Shown one piece after another: positions 22,928 through 35,153 of a stretch of DNA of 64,000 nucleotides. Source of the stretch: Pyrenopolyporus hunteri (Eukaryota > Ascomycota > Sordariomycetes > Xylariales > Hypoxylaceae); the NCBI GenBank assembly GCA_902806595.1, contig CADCXC010000004.1:930001-994000 (forward strand), in the 5' to 3' direction. A program made the position numbers and the translations under genes. Under the pieces are notes generated by a model. The model was given only the letters and a program-made list of their open reading frames with translations, did no database searches and was not told the origin of the DNA. How positions within the stretch are numbered: position 1 is the stretch's first letter; each line of letters begins with the position of its first letter.

Positions 22928-25900
22928 GCTTTAGCGAGCAGAACGTTTCTGCTGATGCTAGGGGCATATCTACCCAGTCATTTTATAGTATGGCAAATTC
23001 TGCTAAGGGGGGACCAAGCAAAAAGTCTAGTTGAGGGTACCGTGAGGCTGTCTTACAGCTAGCCAGCTATGGGTTTTGAGGTGATGGGTGGCCTGGGCAA
23101 ACAACTATAGGCTCCCGAATGACGGCTTTTATCCAGACCGGCATCTTCGGTTTGGGCTTCCAACACCGTCGACGCTCACCACCTTCTCGACGAGGAGGCC
23201 GTCCGATCTCCTCTTCACTAGGTACATGGGACCGTTAGTGGAAAGTGGTATATTGCAAGAATAATAAAGCTGCTTAGGCGTGTGTGGAGCCAATGGCCCG
23301 GTCGAAACAACCACATTGGTCGACACGTCCACAGCTTGCACCCCACGAGCTGCTGTTCGCCGATCCTGGGTACTACGGTTACTCCCTATGTATGCACCAG
23401 ACCTTCCTGATCAAATCCGCCTCGCTATAGATCATTGAGGCATAAGGACAGGCATCCGAGTTTCCTAGGCCTGTTCCTCTCTCTAACCATTCCACGACCA
23501 AAAGTGCATCCGCACTAGTTCCCGTCTCTGCTCTTGCATTATCCATCGGAAAGAAGGGACGTTGCTGCCCAAGCCTGCTTCTTTGCTTGTTATGCTTGGC
23601 GTATACTCCGCCCAATGGCTATTTGAATTGGGCGCTGCGGAGGGTTTACATTGCATTGAATGACATATAGCGCAGAAAAGGTCTTATATCTGGCTAGGTG
23701 GGATTAAGCAGCCACGTATGAGACTCAACGTATGCCTGTGATTGATCGTACCGGTTCGGTAGTCCCTCGGTACTCTAGGTTACCCTTCTTTTTAAAGTCG
23801 CTGACAGTTCACTGTACTGTGCCTCGTGTTACTCTCACCAAGATCTGGTCGGTTGATGCGGCCACGACCAAGGGTTTGGAACTTTGGATGGTTATGCAGC
23901 CGCGTTCAGCGCGGAGAACTCCCAGACGACCCATGAGATTTGGCGGCGGCAATAGGGGATGAAGAATCAAAGGGAACTATCCAGGAGCATGAAAAACGTC
24001 TCCGCCTATACGTTTTTAGCCCGGTTTTAGAGGAACCAGAGCGATCCCACAGAGAGTTATTCTAGGGAGTCCGAGGACCCAGCTCCTGGGCCGGCTGTGG
24101 CTTTATTTCCATGTGCCCCTATACCGAGTACACCTAGCGTGTCAGCCACGCCAACGGGGTACTTTCCAGCGCTCAATGGGCCTTGGCTACGTCTTAGGAT
24201 TCTTACATCCTTCCTTCCCGCTGGATATCCTGGAAAGCTAGATTCCGAGACCCCTGACGACCAAGGACGGACAAGGACACACGAGAGGGCTTTGGTAAGC
24301 GTGCCGTATGCAGCCTGACTCAGAGAGGATATATCACTTGCCGATGACTTTTTAATCTACTACGTTATGGATGTGGTCAGTCGCGGACGGATTTCACGTA
24401 CATAGCGGGCCACCTTGACGACAGGGATGAGGACCTCGAATGGCCGCCCGGTTACAGTAACTTGTTCGCAAAGCGACTAGCCCGGAACGTTTGCGTCCCT
24501 CTTAGTATTAGTACGTATGCGCCAGAGGAGCAGGCTCACCCGGGTCCTGGGACGACGAGATTGGAGTGACGATCGCGGTACCTACTATTACTCACAGGAC
24601 CTTATGTGCGACTACCCGAACGGTGAAGAGATTACGGAATTTCCTTATTTTAGCATGGCTTCCTCACACCGCCACTGTGGTCTGATGAAAGCTACCTAAG
24701 TTTAACAACCCGGCTAAGAATCAGCGATGGTGCTTCATAGTCGAATGGCAGATTTATTTAGTTCGAAAACCCGCCCTGAGCAGGACGATGAACTACACAC
24801 GGACGTCTCTAGGGTCTCCGGGACCGCTATGGGGCGCGTAATGTGGCCTGCACTGTTAATAAATGGGTGAGAGAACACCTACGCTACAAGAGAGATCAAA
24901 AACAAAGCGGGCCGTCGCAGTGGAGATAGCATTAAGAGGGACGACGCTAGGAATTTTGGGGGGGTGGCGGCGATCTCCAAGTGGCCGGTACGGCGGTACC
25001 AGTACGTTTCTGGACCGAAGAGTACTGTACTGTACTGGCCTCCAGACGGGGAGTTTCCCATCAGCTGGAGCGAAGGGGGGAGGGGGGGTGTGGTGAAGAC
25101 GCTATCCCACGCAGCCTATCGTTTCGTTCTCGACAACGGGACGTCCCTGCTGAAAAGCGTAGTAAAGGTCTTCTTCGATGACGACTGCTAGATACCTATA
25201 CCTTAGCAGCCCGTGGGCGGTTTCGCAGGTCGTAAAAAGAAGGCTACGAATGCCGGCCTGGCGAAAGTCGATAACCACGTTTCCGGTAAGAACTCCTTGT
25301 CAGGACGAGTGGCAGAGGTCCATTCGTTGTTCGACGCTAGCTCAGTTACCCCTGGTCTACAGACAGGATTATGGTCGGGACAGGCCCACACACGGTTAAA
25401 GCCTCTGTGACCCTCATACATAACGGTACTACACACGCACGCAATTTTTCCTTGCTGCTGGGATAGCGCCCGCCCCTCTGGATCACACTCTCATGCTTCG
25501 CGACGGGTCTCCTAGTCGGCCACGGTTGAAGTCGGCTCTCCCGGCACTTCGGTTTAAGTTTTTGTCGCTTCTCGCAGAGCTGCGATCTCGATTACAGCCT
25601 CGCTGGCTAATCCCAACATCCTGCAGCTCGCTGTTTAGCCTGTACTTACCCTCGCCGTCGTCAGTCTCCTCACTGTCATCATCTCAATCATGTGTCTGAC
25701 TCTAGTGAGGCATGCATTAGCGTGTACCAGAGTATCGGGTCAGACACTACAGGCGTGATCGTATCACGGATCTAAAAGAGAAACGAGCGGAAAAAAGCGC
25801 CGGTGTCAAACGACTAATTTGGCCCAGCTTCGCTCTCCGCTACGATGATCACCAATGGCCACCCTTGCTCCTTATTACCCTGCGAATCTGGAAAATCCTC

Positions 25901-28650
25901 GCTAGCCGTTGTTACGACGCTCTTGGTCGCTACGGCCTATATTTGTGCGATGCATTAGGTACATACATAGAAAGAAGGCGAGCCCTCGTAAGCAAGGATC
26001 CCGTATTCCGTACGAGCGGCACGGTATAGTATGTACCGCACAGCGATTTATCCTCCCTACATATCCATCACGTGCGAATTGGGGTGGGTTACATAGAGGT
26101 ATAGCTCGAGAGGAGTCAGTGTACATGATTTTTCGTATCACTAGCCCGAAGGACTGGATCTATTTCCCGGAGTAGCTTGGCTGGCTTACCAACGCTAGAA
26201 ATTGAGGGGTCGGTAAGACAGGGTGGTACCCTGCGGGAGGGTCTACACGTTGGGAGGTTTTTGAGGCTAGATTGGCTTGCAGTTCTCCCGTCCCTGCGCC
26301 ACCCCTTGATTGGCAGGGTCAATCCAGGCCAAGACGTCTTCAATTCCCAGCACGCGGGACACGGGTTGCCAGGCCCTCCTCGCTCCTTTCGGGTGCGGCA
26401 GCATGCAGACGCGAGGCGAAGGTGCCTTACCGCGTACGCGGGAGCGCCCTACACCTCCGCTGCGACTTTGGAGTCGATGCCCGGGACTGACAGGCTGGGA
26501 GCGTTGAAACTGCAACGAGGGCTCTCTACCCAGCAGGTCGGTAAGGCGATCTCTATGGGTAAGTCTGACGACATTTCCGCGGGACCGGTATGAGGATCTC
26601 CCTCGCCTGTTGCCGTCCGGTACCCCTTTCCCCACGGAGGAGCGAACCCAAACAAATTTGCGCCTCGTTCAAAGCGCCATCTACGCAAGTCGCGTCGAAC
26701 CATCTTTCAAACTTCTGCTATGTACGTGGTCGCGGATCCTTCTGGTTCGATCTACCCGCCGCCGCTGCCGCCGCCTACTAGCCGCCATGACGTACATCCG
26801 GAGGCCTCTTACGACGGCATCCTTTGCATCTACCGAGCAGCGCGGCATGCTACCCTCCCTGGCCATCACCGAGCATACCTACATATGGTGGCGTCCCATG
26901 CAGGCTGTACCACACCGTCCAGGAGTTTTGCTACATGTACAAGACATGGGCTTTTGATCCGCGGGACGTCGACACCGATTTGATAGGTACGAGTTCGATA
27001 CCGCACCTGGTGAGTGCCAGGTAAGTACGTCGGTAGGGTGACAAGATAGCGTAGTAGTCCCGGGCATGCAAACATGCAGCATGAGCTGTTCTTTAAGCCC
27101 CCAAAACCGCACCATCGTTCTGATACGTCAAGTTTATTTTTATTCTTATTGTCCCCCCTCGTTTCTTTCCTTCCGTTTCGTTTCTCTACTTTTCCATGCT
27201 CACGCCCCTCTGCTACCCTCCCTTTTTTGTTTCCCCTCTTATTCGGTGTGTCAGGGAGTCGTCACTGGTCCCTGTCGGCCGTCTTGACGTAGGTAAAGGT
27301 AGGCCAGGCATACCAACCTACACTACATGTGCCTACAGAAGCGACGTGTATGGAGGAAATAAGGGGTGCGAGGTAGAGATTATGTACGATGTGGTACCTA
27401 CGCGACACCCCTAGACTTGGGACCGCATGGCAAGGCGAGGCAAGCAGGGTTAAGGTACGTATAGGTTGGCCCGACGGCGCGTCCTTCGGGCAGACCCCCA
27501 ATCGCGGGCGGCCCGCGGCCTCGGTAGGGGGTTGCTGTGTGGGCTTGACGTGGTTTCTACCTCTGCTGCTTTGATCCTGCTGGGGTCCGTACAGATGCGC
27601 TGCCGCTGAAATGTGACCTGTCACATATCACTTCTCCCTTTTCTTTTCTTTTTGTTCCTCTTCCTTCCTTTCCCCTTCCACTATTCCCTGAACCCTGACA
27701 CGCTTACCCTCTCTCTCGGAACCGCACTGCTGTCAACCTTTTTAATTTATTTTTATGGGGTTTCTTCGAGCAGTATTTTTTTCTGCTATCGCTTGTGACT
27801 TCATTGTCTTAGTAAGCTATTGAAGTCTTATTGCATGCCACTGCATTTTATTGCTATTATTATTAGAATGATTTACGTTATTTTATTCCATATTATTATT
27901 ATTATTGTCTTCCTTCCTCCCCCTTTCTCCCTAACCGCATGATTAGAGCGGACGGACGCGTAATAAACCTAGGCGCGTTTTAATAGCTAGGATTTACTGG
28001 CTAGAAGTAAAGTGTAATTTACCTAATATAGAGAGAGGTTTTATATTACATAGAGGCGTAGCAAGTTGACATATCAGGGGAATAGGTAAGATACCCGTTA
28101 CAATTTGACCCGCATCAACCACACGGGTAGCGCAGAGTGGATTTTCCACTCTCTCGGCGACATGGTATGGCACGTCCAACAGTTCGGTAGCTCCATGTCA
28201 TGCTAATGCTCTGCTAGTATATTATGTATAAACAAGGTTAAGTATTCGTACATATTATTTCCTTCGTCATCCACACCTTCACGTCGATACCCGGCTAGCT
28301 CTTCAAGGGCCAGGGGCAGAACGGGGAAAAAAGGGGGGGAAGGAATATCATCTCCTGAACCATTGCTGTGGGTATCCTACCTAAATCTACTACGAACGTC
28401 GGAGAAGTAATGCCCGTGCTGGGCTTGGCTCTGTTCCATTGTGTCGGTAACAGGGCAAAAGCTGACGGCCGACGACTACCAACCGCTTTTTAACCCCTTC
28501 CAAATGAGCTTATATGTTCTACACATATTATGGGGATTAGGTCGCCGAGCCCGCGAAAAAGCAAATACCGAATCCCAGACATACCTAGGGAATGGAAATA
28601 ATAGGTAATAGATACCTACCTACCTAGGTATATAGGGTATTTACGGCAAT
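22928..28650. other. Gene-poor intergenic region
   Basis: The 5' exon(s) and promoter of the methyltransferase should lie in the first few hundred bases; one candidate begins at the ATG near 23226 (MYLVKRRSDGLLVEK) but no splice into 22927 fits cleanly. Further on, both strands hold many short open frames with no recognisable domain. Pyrimidine-rich tracts lie at 27120-27245 and 27620-27720, and an ATT microsatellite at 27889-27907. Confidence 0.45.
27889..27907. repeat. ATT microsatellite
   Basis: About six consecutive TAT/ATT units in non-coding DNA. Confidence 0.7.
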
Positions 28651-29212
28651 TTACCTACCTACCTACCGCAGCGGGATTGGGTGGTTTGGAGTAACCGTTC
28701 TAATAGTGGGTAACCGTTGTCATTGGTGGGTTTTTTGATTTTAAGAAACGTTATGTAGCGTAGGCGACGGTTGCTTAGAATAAAGCGTTGCTGAAGTTGC
28801 AGAATGTTACGAAGGGGTACGTACCTTTAATTTGATTGGTCGAAAAGAGTGGGCTGTAAAAATTTGGACATTACGGATATATAGCATAAAAACATTAAAC
28901 TTTCACAATCGAAGCTTGGGCTGGCCACCCAATCCTAGATTAGCTCAATCGTTACAAGTACAAAGTACATGTACCGAAGCTATGGGTTCGAAGCCCACGC
29001 TTTTTAAATTTTTCGAATAATCTTTTTTTCTAGACCCACAATCAAAAATCCGACCAATTAGAATCATTTATTTTTGGCCCCTACTACTAGAGTAACCGTT
29101 ATTTTTTCAAGCAACCGTAGAATTCTGAATTATGGTTGTGATACAGCCGGACAGTTGCTGGGTAAATAACCGTTACTTTTTTCCACCCATTTCCGCTACG
29201 GTAGGTAGGTAA
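28651..29212. mobile_element. Non-autonomous element with imperfect ~45-bp terminal inverted repeats
   Basis: The left arm (28651-28699) and the reverse complement of the right arm (29168-29212) share, in order, TTACCTACCTACCG, AGCGG, TGGGTGG and AGTAAC-GTT with few mismatches. About 470 bp of internal AT-rich sequence has no coding capacity. Internal copies of GTAACCGTT recur (28691, 28712 and 29092). No clear target-site duplication is visible because the ends run into the TACC/TAGG words common in this genome. It is consistent with a MITE, which is inference; another copy is needed for proof. Confidence 0.6.
28950..29012 (+). other. tRNA-like A-box/B-box pair inside the inverted-repeat element
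   Basis: TAGCTCAATCGT (near 28940-28951) matches the Pol III A box at 11 of 12 positions and GGTTCGAAGCC (near 28985) matches the B box at 10 of 11. T-runs follow (29000-29005 and about 29022-29030). D-arm, anticodon arm and acceptor stem do not fold, so it is not a functional tRNA. It may be a tRNA-derived relic. Confidence 0.35.
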
Positions 29213-30083
29213 GGCATGAAGTAGGTTAGCATAACAAAACTAGAACGCATACATACACGCGCGTAGAAACGTCCGTAGGCTCCATAACGCCCCATCGAGT
29301 AGTACGATTGCAGTTTAGATTCGCAACACCTGCCATGTCGCGCGGTGCCATGCGATATGCCATGCCATGCCACGCTACTTCTTATTAACGTCCTACCAAG
29401 GTACCTACCTAGGTAGGCATGTTATGTTTATATGTTAAATATTATGTTATGCTGTTGTTATGCTGCTGCCTAGGTACCTATGCTGTGCTGATGCTGTATT
29501 GTTGCTGTTGTGTCTCCCCTGCGCCGTGTGGCTGCTGTATTGTGTACATATATTGTATACCCTAGCTACCCTCACTATTATTTACCAGGTCTTTTTTGTC
29601 TTTCCTGGAACGAACCCAATCCTTGTTTTCGGGTTTTGGTCTGCCGTCTAGCCATTTCCATGTTTGTATATATGTAGGTATATATGTATGTATGTATGGA
29701 TAAGATCATGCAATTCAATGCCGGCCCCATACCCTATTGTAATCCCGTGCCCTTTTTCTCTTATGAGGTACGTTTAATATTTCATACACGCGCGCACACG
29801 ACACACATGGCTCGCTCGCCATGTCTTGCCTGCCTTTGTCCTACCATGTTTCCCCCCCCCTTATCCTATCGTATCCTGTCATATCGTATCTTTCTCGCTC
29901 CGTTCCGCCGAGCCGTCAAGGTCCAGCAACACGAGGTTGTATGATATCCTACATGGGGCTGGGCTCATACTGTACAGACGCACATACGTACCATACCACG
30001 CAGGTATGCATGCATGTACGTGAGAGCAAATAAACAAACATGCGACCTTCTTCCGCTTCTTCATGCTCTAGCCGAGGCGCGCC
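29213..30083. other. Intergenic region downstream of LSB6
   Basis: No gene is supported. It contains TACCTACCTAGGTAGG near 29401-29417 and GTATGTATGTATG-type repeats near 29670-29700; the LSB6 3' UTR ends here. Confidence 0.5.
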
Positions 30084-32548
30084 TTAGCACCAGGTGAAAA
30101 CAGGATTCCTAGCCTTGACCGTCTCAAGCCGCTCCACAATCACCTTGCGCCTGTTGCCGTCCATGGTCTCCGCCGCCGCGTATCCCAAGTCCCCTTCCAT
30201 GTCCTCGTCCTCGTCGAACCCGTTCGCGCTACCGTTGCCGTATAGCTTCGCGGCGATCGAGTTGCTATGCCGGGACGTGCTGACGGCCGTCGCGAACGAG
30301 TACCGCCGCTCCTTGCGCGGCGCATACATATTCATCTGCGGGCGCGACGGGCCCTGGTAGCTCGATCTGGGAGCGGGCGACGGTCTCGGGCGGTTACCGT
30401 TGGGCTGGCCTGTCGCCGAGCGCGCGTCCAACGGATTCTGGGTTGTGCCGTTGGGGCTATAATCGAAAGAAGCGGGTTCGCCCCGATCCGGCGACTGCTC
30501 GTGGGAGCTCGAGAGTTCGAAGCGCCCGGGATTCGGTAGCGGACTCGAGAACCCCAACAGGTCGTCTACGTCGTTCGTAGGTGACGAGGACGAGTTGGCC
30601 GCACCGATATCCATCTCCTCTTCGATCATACTGTGAACCTCGGGCTCGGCCTTGCGGCGCGCTTCAGACGATGTGGCGCGCATGGGTACGGCGACGGGGA
30701 CCTCGACGAGATCGTCCCAAACGCATACTCTAGCACGTCGTGTAAGCTCTAGCGGGCCATGATCTGGCGTCTTCAGTGTTTCGACAACGTTCCAGGCCTG
30801 GCCCTTCATCACAGCCATCTGCCGGGAAAACATCTTTTCTTGAAAGTCCGGGTCGATCTGGAACACCTTGCGTAGTTCAAGTGACGTCTGACTCCACCAT
30901 TGCGTAGAAGTGAGTAGAGGGAGGAAGTGATCCCGCGTCTTCTGGGAGAAAGGTCGTCCGATAAGATCAACAGGTAGGAAGAGCCAACCGAAAGGAAAAC
31001 TGAAAATAGTAAGCTTAGATTCCTAGATAATACACATTTAAGAGAATATAAATACCTTCGCCATGCGTCTGGGTGTTTCCACGGCCATGACAGGGAGTTA
31101 TCGATTGCTCCGATCGAGATCTTGGGATCAGGGACTTTGCTCGTGCCAGCTGGGTTCATGGGTTTCTGGGTTTTATAAGGATTAGGACTCCTTGATTTAC
31201 TCCTCGCTGGCAGGTTAACGGGCCTCGGGGGCTGCTCCTCTTCTTCCTCAACATCCATGTTAAGCTGTGGAGGATCGGATGTGATCGAGACTGCTTGGGT
31301 ATCCCAATCTACCTTGACCATCCAATTGTCGAGACCTCTATCCGTATTCCGCATGATATAATCTAGGATGACCAGCTTTTCCAACTCTTCCCGGAATGAC
31401 TGCTTTAAGGACTCGGTCCACCTAAAATTGTCCGGCCCGAGAGGCCGTTGTTCCGGGCTGTCTTGTTCATCCTCGCTCTCGCTATCGTCGCGGCGGGCAG
31501 CTCTGCTGGACGGCCGACAGTTATCTGCCCATCTTTTTTGCTTGTGCCGGTGGGTGTCGTTTGATCGAAAGCTAGACCAGTATTGGTCCGGCCAGGGATG
31601 TTCCCTTAGAAAGACGTTGGCGTCCTTGAACCCCTTGAGGAACACTTGAAAGCTCCCCGGCTTCGCAGGAAGAGGCTTCTTCTTCCTGTAAAAGTTCCTA
31701 CGAACCCAATACGGGTAGTGGAATGACTTGGATGATAGCCAGACGACGTCGGTGTAAGGGACGATGTGAGTGCGGAGCTGGCAATCGAGGACATACGCCG
31801 CAGCTTCGCTCACGTACGAGAGGTTAGGAATTAGGCTGCGAGCAAGTTAGAACGGTGCTAATCGCTTGCGGGGGATAGGGGCTCACCATGCTCGGCCGAA
31901 GCAGCAGGGAAATAGATTCCTATGAATCCACTTGTTCCACTTGGGGTTTCCGGCAGCATACGGCTCTTCATCCTTGGGCTTAAACACACCGACAATCTTA
32001 CCGTCGGTGTTTCGTGCGAAATAACTCCCCGAGCTACCCTGGGTAATCAAGCTCGGATGCATGCCTTGGTCAATAGCAACACGCACGCTCTCAACTATAG
32101 CTTCGAACTCGGCCTTGGACATAGGAGGTTCGGGCATGGTAGCGAGGGTCTCAGAAGTAGCAGGCCGCACACCCTCAGGGGGTTGAAAGACGCTGTAATG
32201 AATCTCGAGACGCTCCTCCTCGCCCGAGTTACCTTTACCTTTCCCCCTCTTGAATTTGGAAGCAATTTCGTCGGCCCACCGTTCTAGGCGTGCATTGATA
32301 GCCTTGAGGTCAACGCCCGAATTACTCCTCATTCGCTTCGACCGGGACTTCAGCTTCGCGAGGGCTTTCGGCGACGTCATGCCCGAGTGAGGCCGGGGTT
32401 GGGTGATGGGAGCATAGCGAGGGGCTGTTTGAGGCTGAAGGGAGGCGGAACTCTGAGCTAGGGCATCATCGTCGTAATCGTCGTCACTGAACTGGTCGGC
32501 CTGTGCCAGGCGTTCATAGCCGGTAGTAGCTGGCCGATTTCGAGGCAT
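30084..32548 (-). CDS. LSB6: Type II phosphatidylinositol 4-kinase (Lsb6)
   Basis: Three exons: 31887-32548, 31056-31835 and 30084-30999, 785 aa. The type II PI4K fold is shown by the glycine-rich loop TQGSSGSYFARN, the ATP lysine motif GVFKPKDEEPYAAGNPKWNK, the catalytic loop DYIMRNTDRGLDNWMVKVDW and the metal-binding segment GAIDNSLSWPWKHPDAW. Exon 3 begins FPFGWLFLPVDLIGRPFSQ, also typical. A cysteine cluster (CCFGRAC) lies at the place of the palmitoylated CCPCC motif of animal enzymes, suggesting membrane anchoring. The enzyme makes PI4P on endosomal, vacuolar and plasma membranes. A Ser/Pro-rich insertion (about 100 residues, SESEDEQDSPEQ onward) and a long disordered C-terminal tail are fungal additions. 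The start MPRNRPATTGYERLAQ and all junctions are clear. Confidence 0.94.
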
Positions 32549-34661
32549 GGCGGGCGGATCACGGGGAGATCACGGACACGAGACGGTAGATACAGATCAG
32601 AGGGGTTGGATTGGTGGTCTGGTATCTGGGGAATTATCGCATTCTGGTGTATTAGCAAAGATAGAAAAAAAAAACTGGATGTCTCTGCCTGCTTGGCCTC
32701 GCCCCTGTCTCGTCTCGTATGAAAATATTAGCCAAATGCAGAACGTCCGTGGTTTCTTCCCAACCAGGGGGGCAAAGAATGGAAAGTCGGAGCCGAGTAG
32801 AGAGAAGGTATAGAATAAACGAATAAATAAATAAAACAACACAACTTCGAGTAGTCAAAGTTAGAAGAAGAAGGGAGAAAAAGAAATACGATGAATGTGT
32901 CGCTGCTGCTGTGCGTAATTTGATGCTCTCTCTCTCTCTCCGTATTCTCTCCCTGAAGCTTGGAACTAGGTTAGGTGCTGGAACTGCTGGAACCGCTGGA
33001 ACTAGGTACTACCGTAATCCTAGGCATAAGGGATTCGTACCGACGTACACTGAGGTCCCCACTATAATACCACACTCCTGCATACGGGAGGCACTCCATT
33101 TACTGAAGAACCCCGGGTATGCAGGGAGAACTAACAGCATAATATCGTATAATCGCATTATACCTTTTATTGTCATACATATCTCTGTAACTGTAAGATG
33201 GTTATTAGAGGTATTTGATCTTTTAGTCTCGTCCGGATAAATTGTTCGTTTTCCATTCTTCCACAACTTTGCCTACCTACCTTACCTTACCATATCCATC
33301 ACCACATCCAATACCTATTGTAAGGCACCTGGGTTAGGCAGTGAGTTCGGCTGTTACAGACGGCTGCTGGCGCCATCGATCCGAATTCTTCAATCATAGC
33401 ACGAAGCTTAATGAGGGATGTCGAGATTATATCGAAATTCCTACGTCGTTTGGACCCCCTTTTCTAAGGCCCCTATATACACGCTAGGCACCGTGTCTAA
33501 GACTCTGACCTGCTAAATATCACAAACCCCACCTATCGGAGACTTCCGCTGGATTAAGTCACCACATTTAAGAAACGCCGTCTCACAGCCTACGTTAGAA
33601 ACATCCATTACGTTTTAAATAGCCAGCCTAGATAGGGGGCCAAGTCATCGATTCATCTACGGAAATATCCATGGATGGGGAACAATATCGTCGCCTATCA
33701 CACAATATCTCAGATAAGCGACGACAGCAATGAAAAGCAGCAATAAGAACAGCAATAACAGGCAGCAGTAACCCTTTCTTGAACAGAAAACATTCCCCTT
33801 CTCTCGAATCAAATATACCCAACTCTGAAAAGATCATCCCCAATCGCTCCAATAAGACCCCTATCACGCGATACCCTACATAACTCCTAACCCGTCCGCA
33901 CCTGCAATAGGCTGAGTTACCCGAGTCATCTGCGGCCTGAGCTGTACCAAGCTCGTACGCGTATCCAACTTACCTGAGCTTTGTTCTCAACATAGTCCGG
34001 GCCTCGCAAAAGTCGCCGTTCCAAGCCAACATATCACCGTCTCTCGCTACATACCTCTGGTCCTAGCCGAAAATAAGGGAGAGGCTCCCGGCTAGTTGTG
34101 TCCACCCTGTCCTTAGTAGAATTTCTCTGGTTCAACACAAAGTTTACGTCAGTTCCACTGCATGGTTGGCCAATCGTATCTGATCCATCCGTCTTGAGAT
34201 GCACCAATCCAGGACGGTCTGATTTGAAGATCCCAGGAGTAGCCCATTGATCTTAACCCTGCCATTTGGTTCTTGTAGGCTTAGGCGGGCCAGTTTCGTT
34301 GATCTCTCGTCTCCTTACCACCTTGGGGTTCTGAAGCTTATTCTTGGCTTTCCGTGCCGATGTGATCCAGATTACCGTCCGGGATTGTGTCTGTTCAGAA
34401 CTATTTTATGCCAATTCCTCGCCGTCCACCGCTCCTTGCCCCCTTCCCCAGGATTTGCATGACTCGGTCCTACTGTTATATCTCCCAGCCGGCCCCCTAA
34501 TCCAGGCTGCCAACTACCTTGTCATTAACACATATATCTCTTGTCTAGCATACGTTTCTGCCGTTGCTTTCTATTGACAGCTAAAGGAACCATCACACAA
34601 TCTCAGGGAAAACATAGCTTAAGCGAGCCAACTTCGTCAGCCCTCTATCGTCATTTCCAAG
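32549..34661. other. Divergent LSB6/RS-rich gene intergenic region
   Basis: No gene is supported. It has a TC dinucleotide tract (32926-32941) and a GGAACTGCTGGAACC tandem (about 32980-33004). The short open frames have no recognisable domain. Confidence 0.5.
32926..32941. repeat. TC dinucleotide repeat
   Basis: About eight consecutive CT units upstream of LSB6. Confidence 0.75.
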
Positions 34662-35153
34662 ATGGCTGCCGAAGTAGCGGCAAACGAGAACTACCTCGAC
34701 ATCACTATCACGACCTTTTCGTCTCCCGAGCCGGATGGACAACGGGGTCGTAAACGCCGACGCAGCCCGCCGGAAGCTCTAGCGGTTACAACAGCTCGAA
34801 TACCGTCCACAGAATCTTCTACTCTTCGTGGGCGATGCAGACACCGCTCTTGTTCGAGGCTGGATATTTCTAGAAATACATCACGACTCAGGGGCGGCTC
34901 CCTATCCCCGACCCGCAGAAAGTTGATCCGTGTAGTACAACTAAACCGCCATCGAAGCCAATCACCGTCTAGATCCCATTCTCCAAACACGCAGGAGATT
35001 TCGAAGAGAAGGCGGCAAAGGACGCAAAGTCGAGGCCGAAAACACGAAGTCGAATCAAAAAAGGCTATTGAGCCCGTCGTGTCCTCGTTCCTCCGCCACG
35101 AGGTCGTAATAAGAAACGATAACCTATCTCAAAAATCGAAACCAAACGAATGA
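34662..35153 (+). CDS. Small Arg/Ser-rich protein of unknown function
   Basis: A single open frame of 163 aa begins at ATG 34662 in a good context (CCAAGATGG) and ends TGA. The N-terminal 25 residues (MAAEVAANENYLDITITTFS) are acidic to neutral; the rest is dominated by Arg and Ser with RS/SR dipeptides (SQSPSRSHSP, RRRQRTQSRGRKH), resembling the RS domains of splicing-related proteins, but no RNA-recognition motif is present. I do not recognise a family. Codon use is not obviously different from the neighbours. It stands alone between LSB6 and the SNF2 gene. It could be lineage-specific or a chance frame; an unseen downstream exon is possible. Confidence 0.5.
   Translation: MAAEVAANENYLDITITTFSSPEPDGQRGRKRRRSPPEALAVTTARIPSTESSTLRGRCRHRSCSRLDISRNTSRLRGGSLSPTRRKLIRVVQLNRHRSQSPSRSHSPNTQEISKRRRQRTQSRGRKHEVESKKAIEPVVSSFLRHEVVIRNDNLSQKSKPNE

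Noticed and set aside
27262..27624. 120-codon frame (-)
   Set aside because: No recognisable domain and no supporting exon neighbours.
28935..29012. Possible functional tRNA gene
   Set aside because: A and B boxes are near consensus, but D stem, anticodon arm and acceptor stem do not pair.
20500..30083. A secondary-metabolite gene cluster around the methyltransferase
   Set aside because: No synthase, P450, transporter or cluster regulator could be recognised; one LaeA-like gene alone is not evidence of a cluster.
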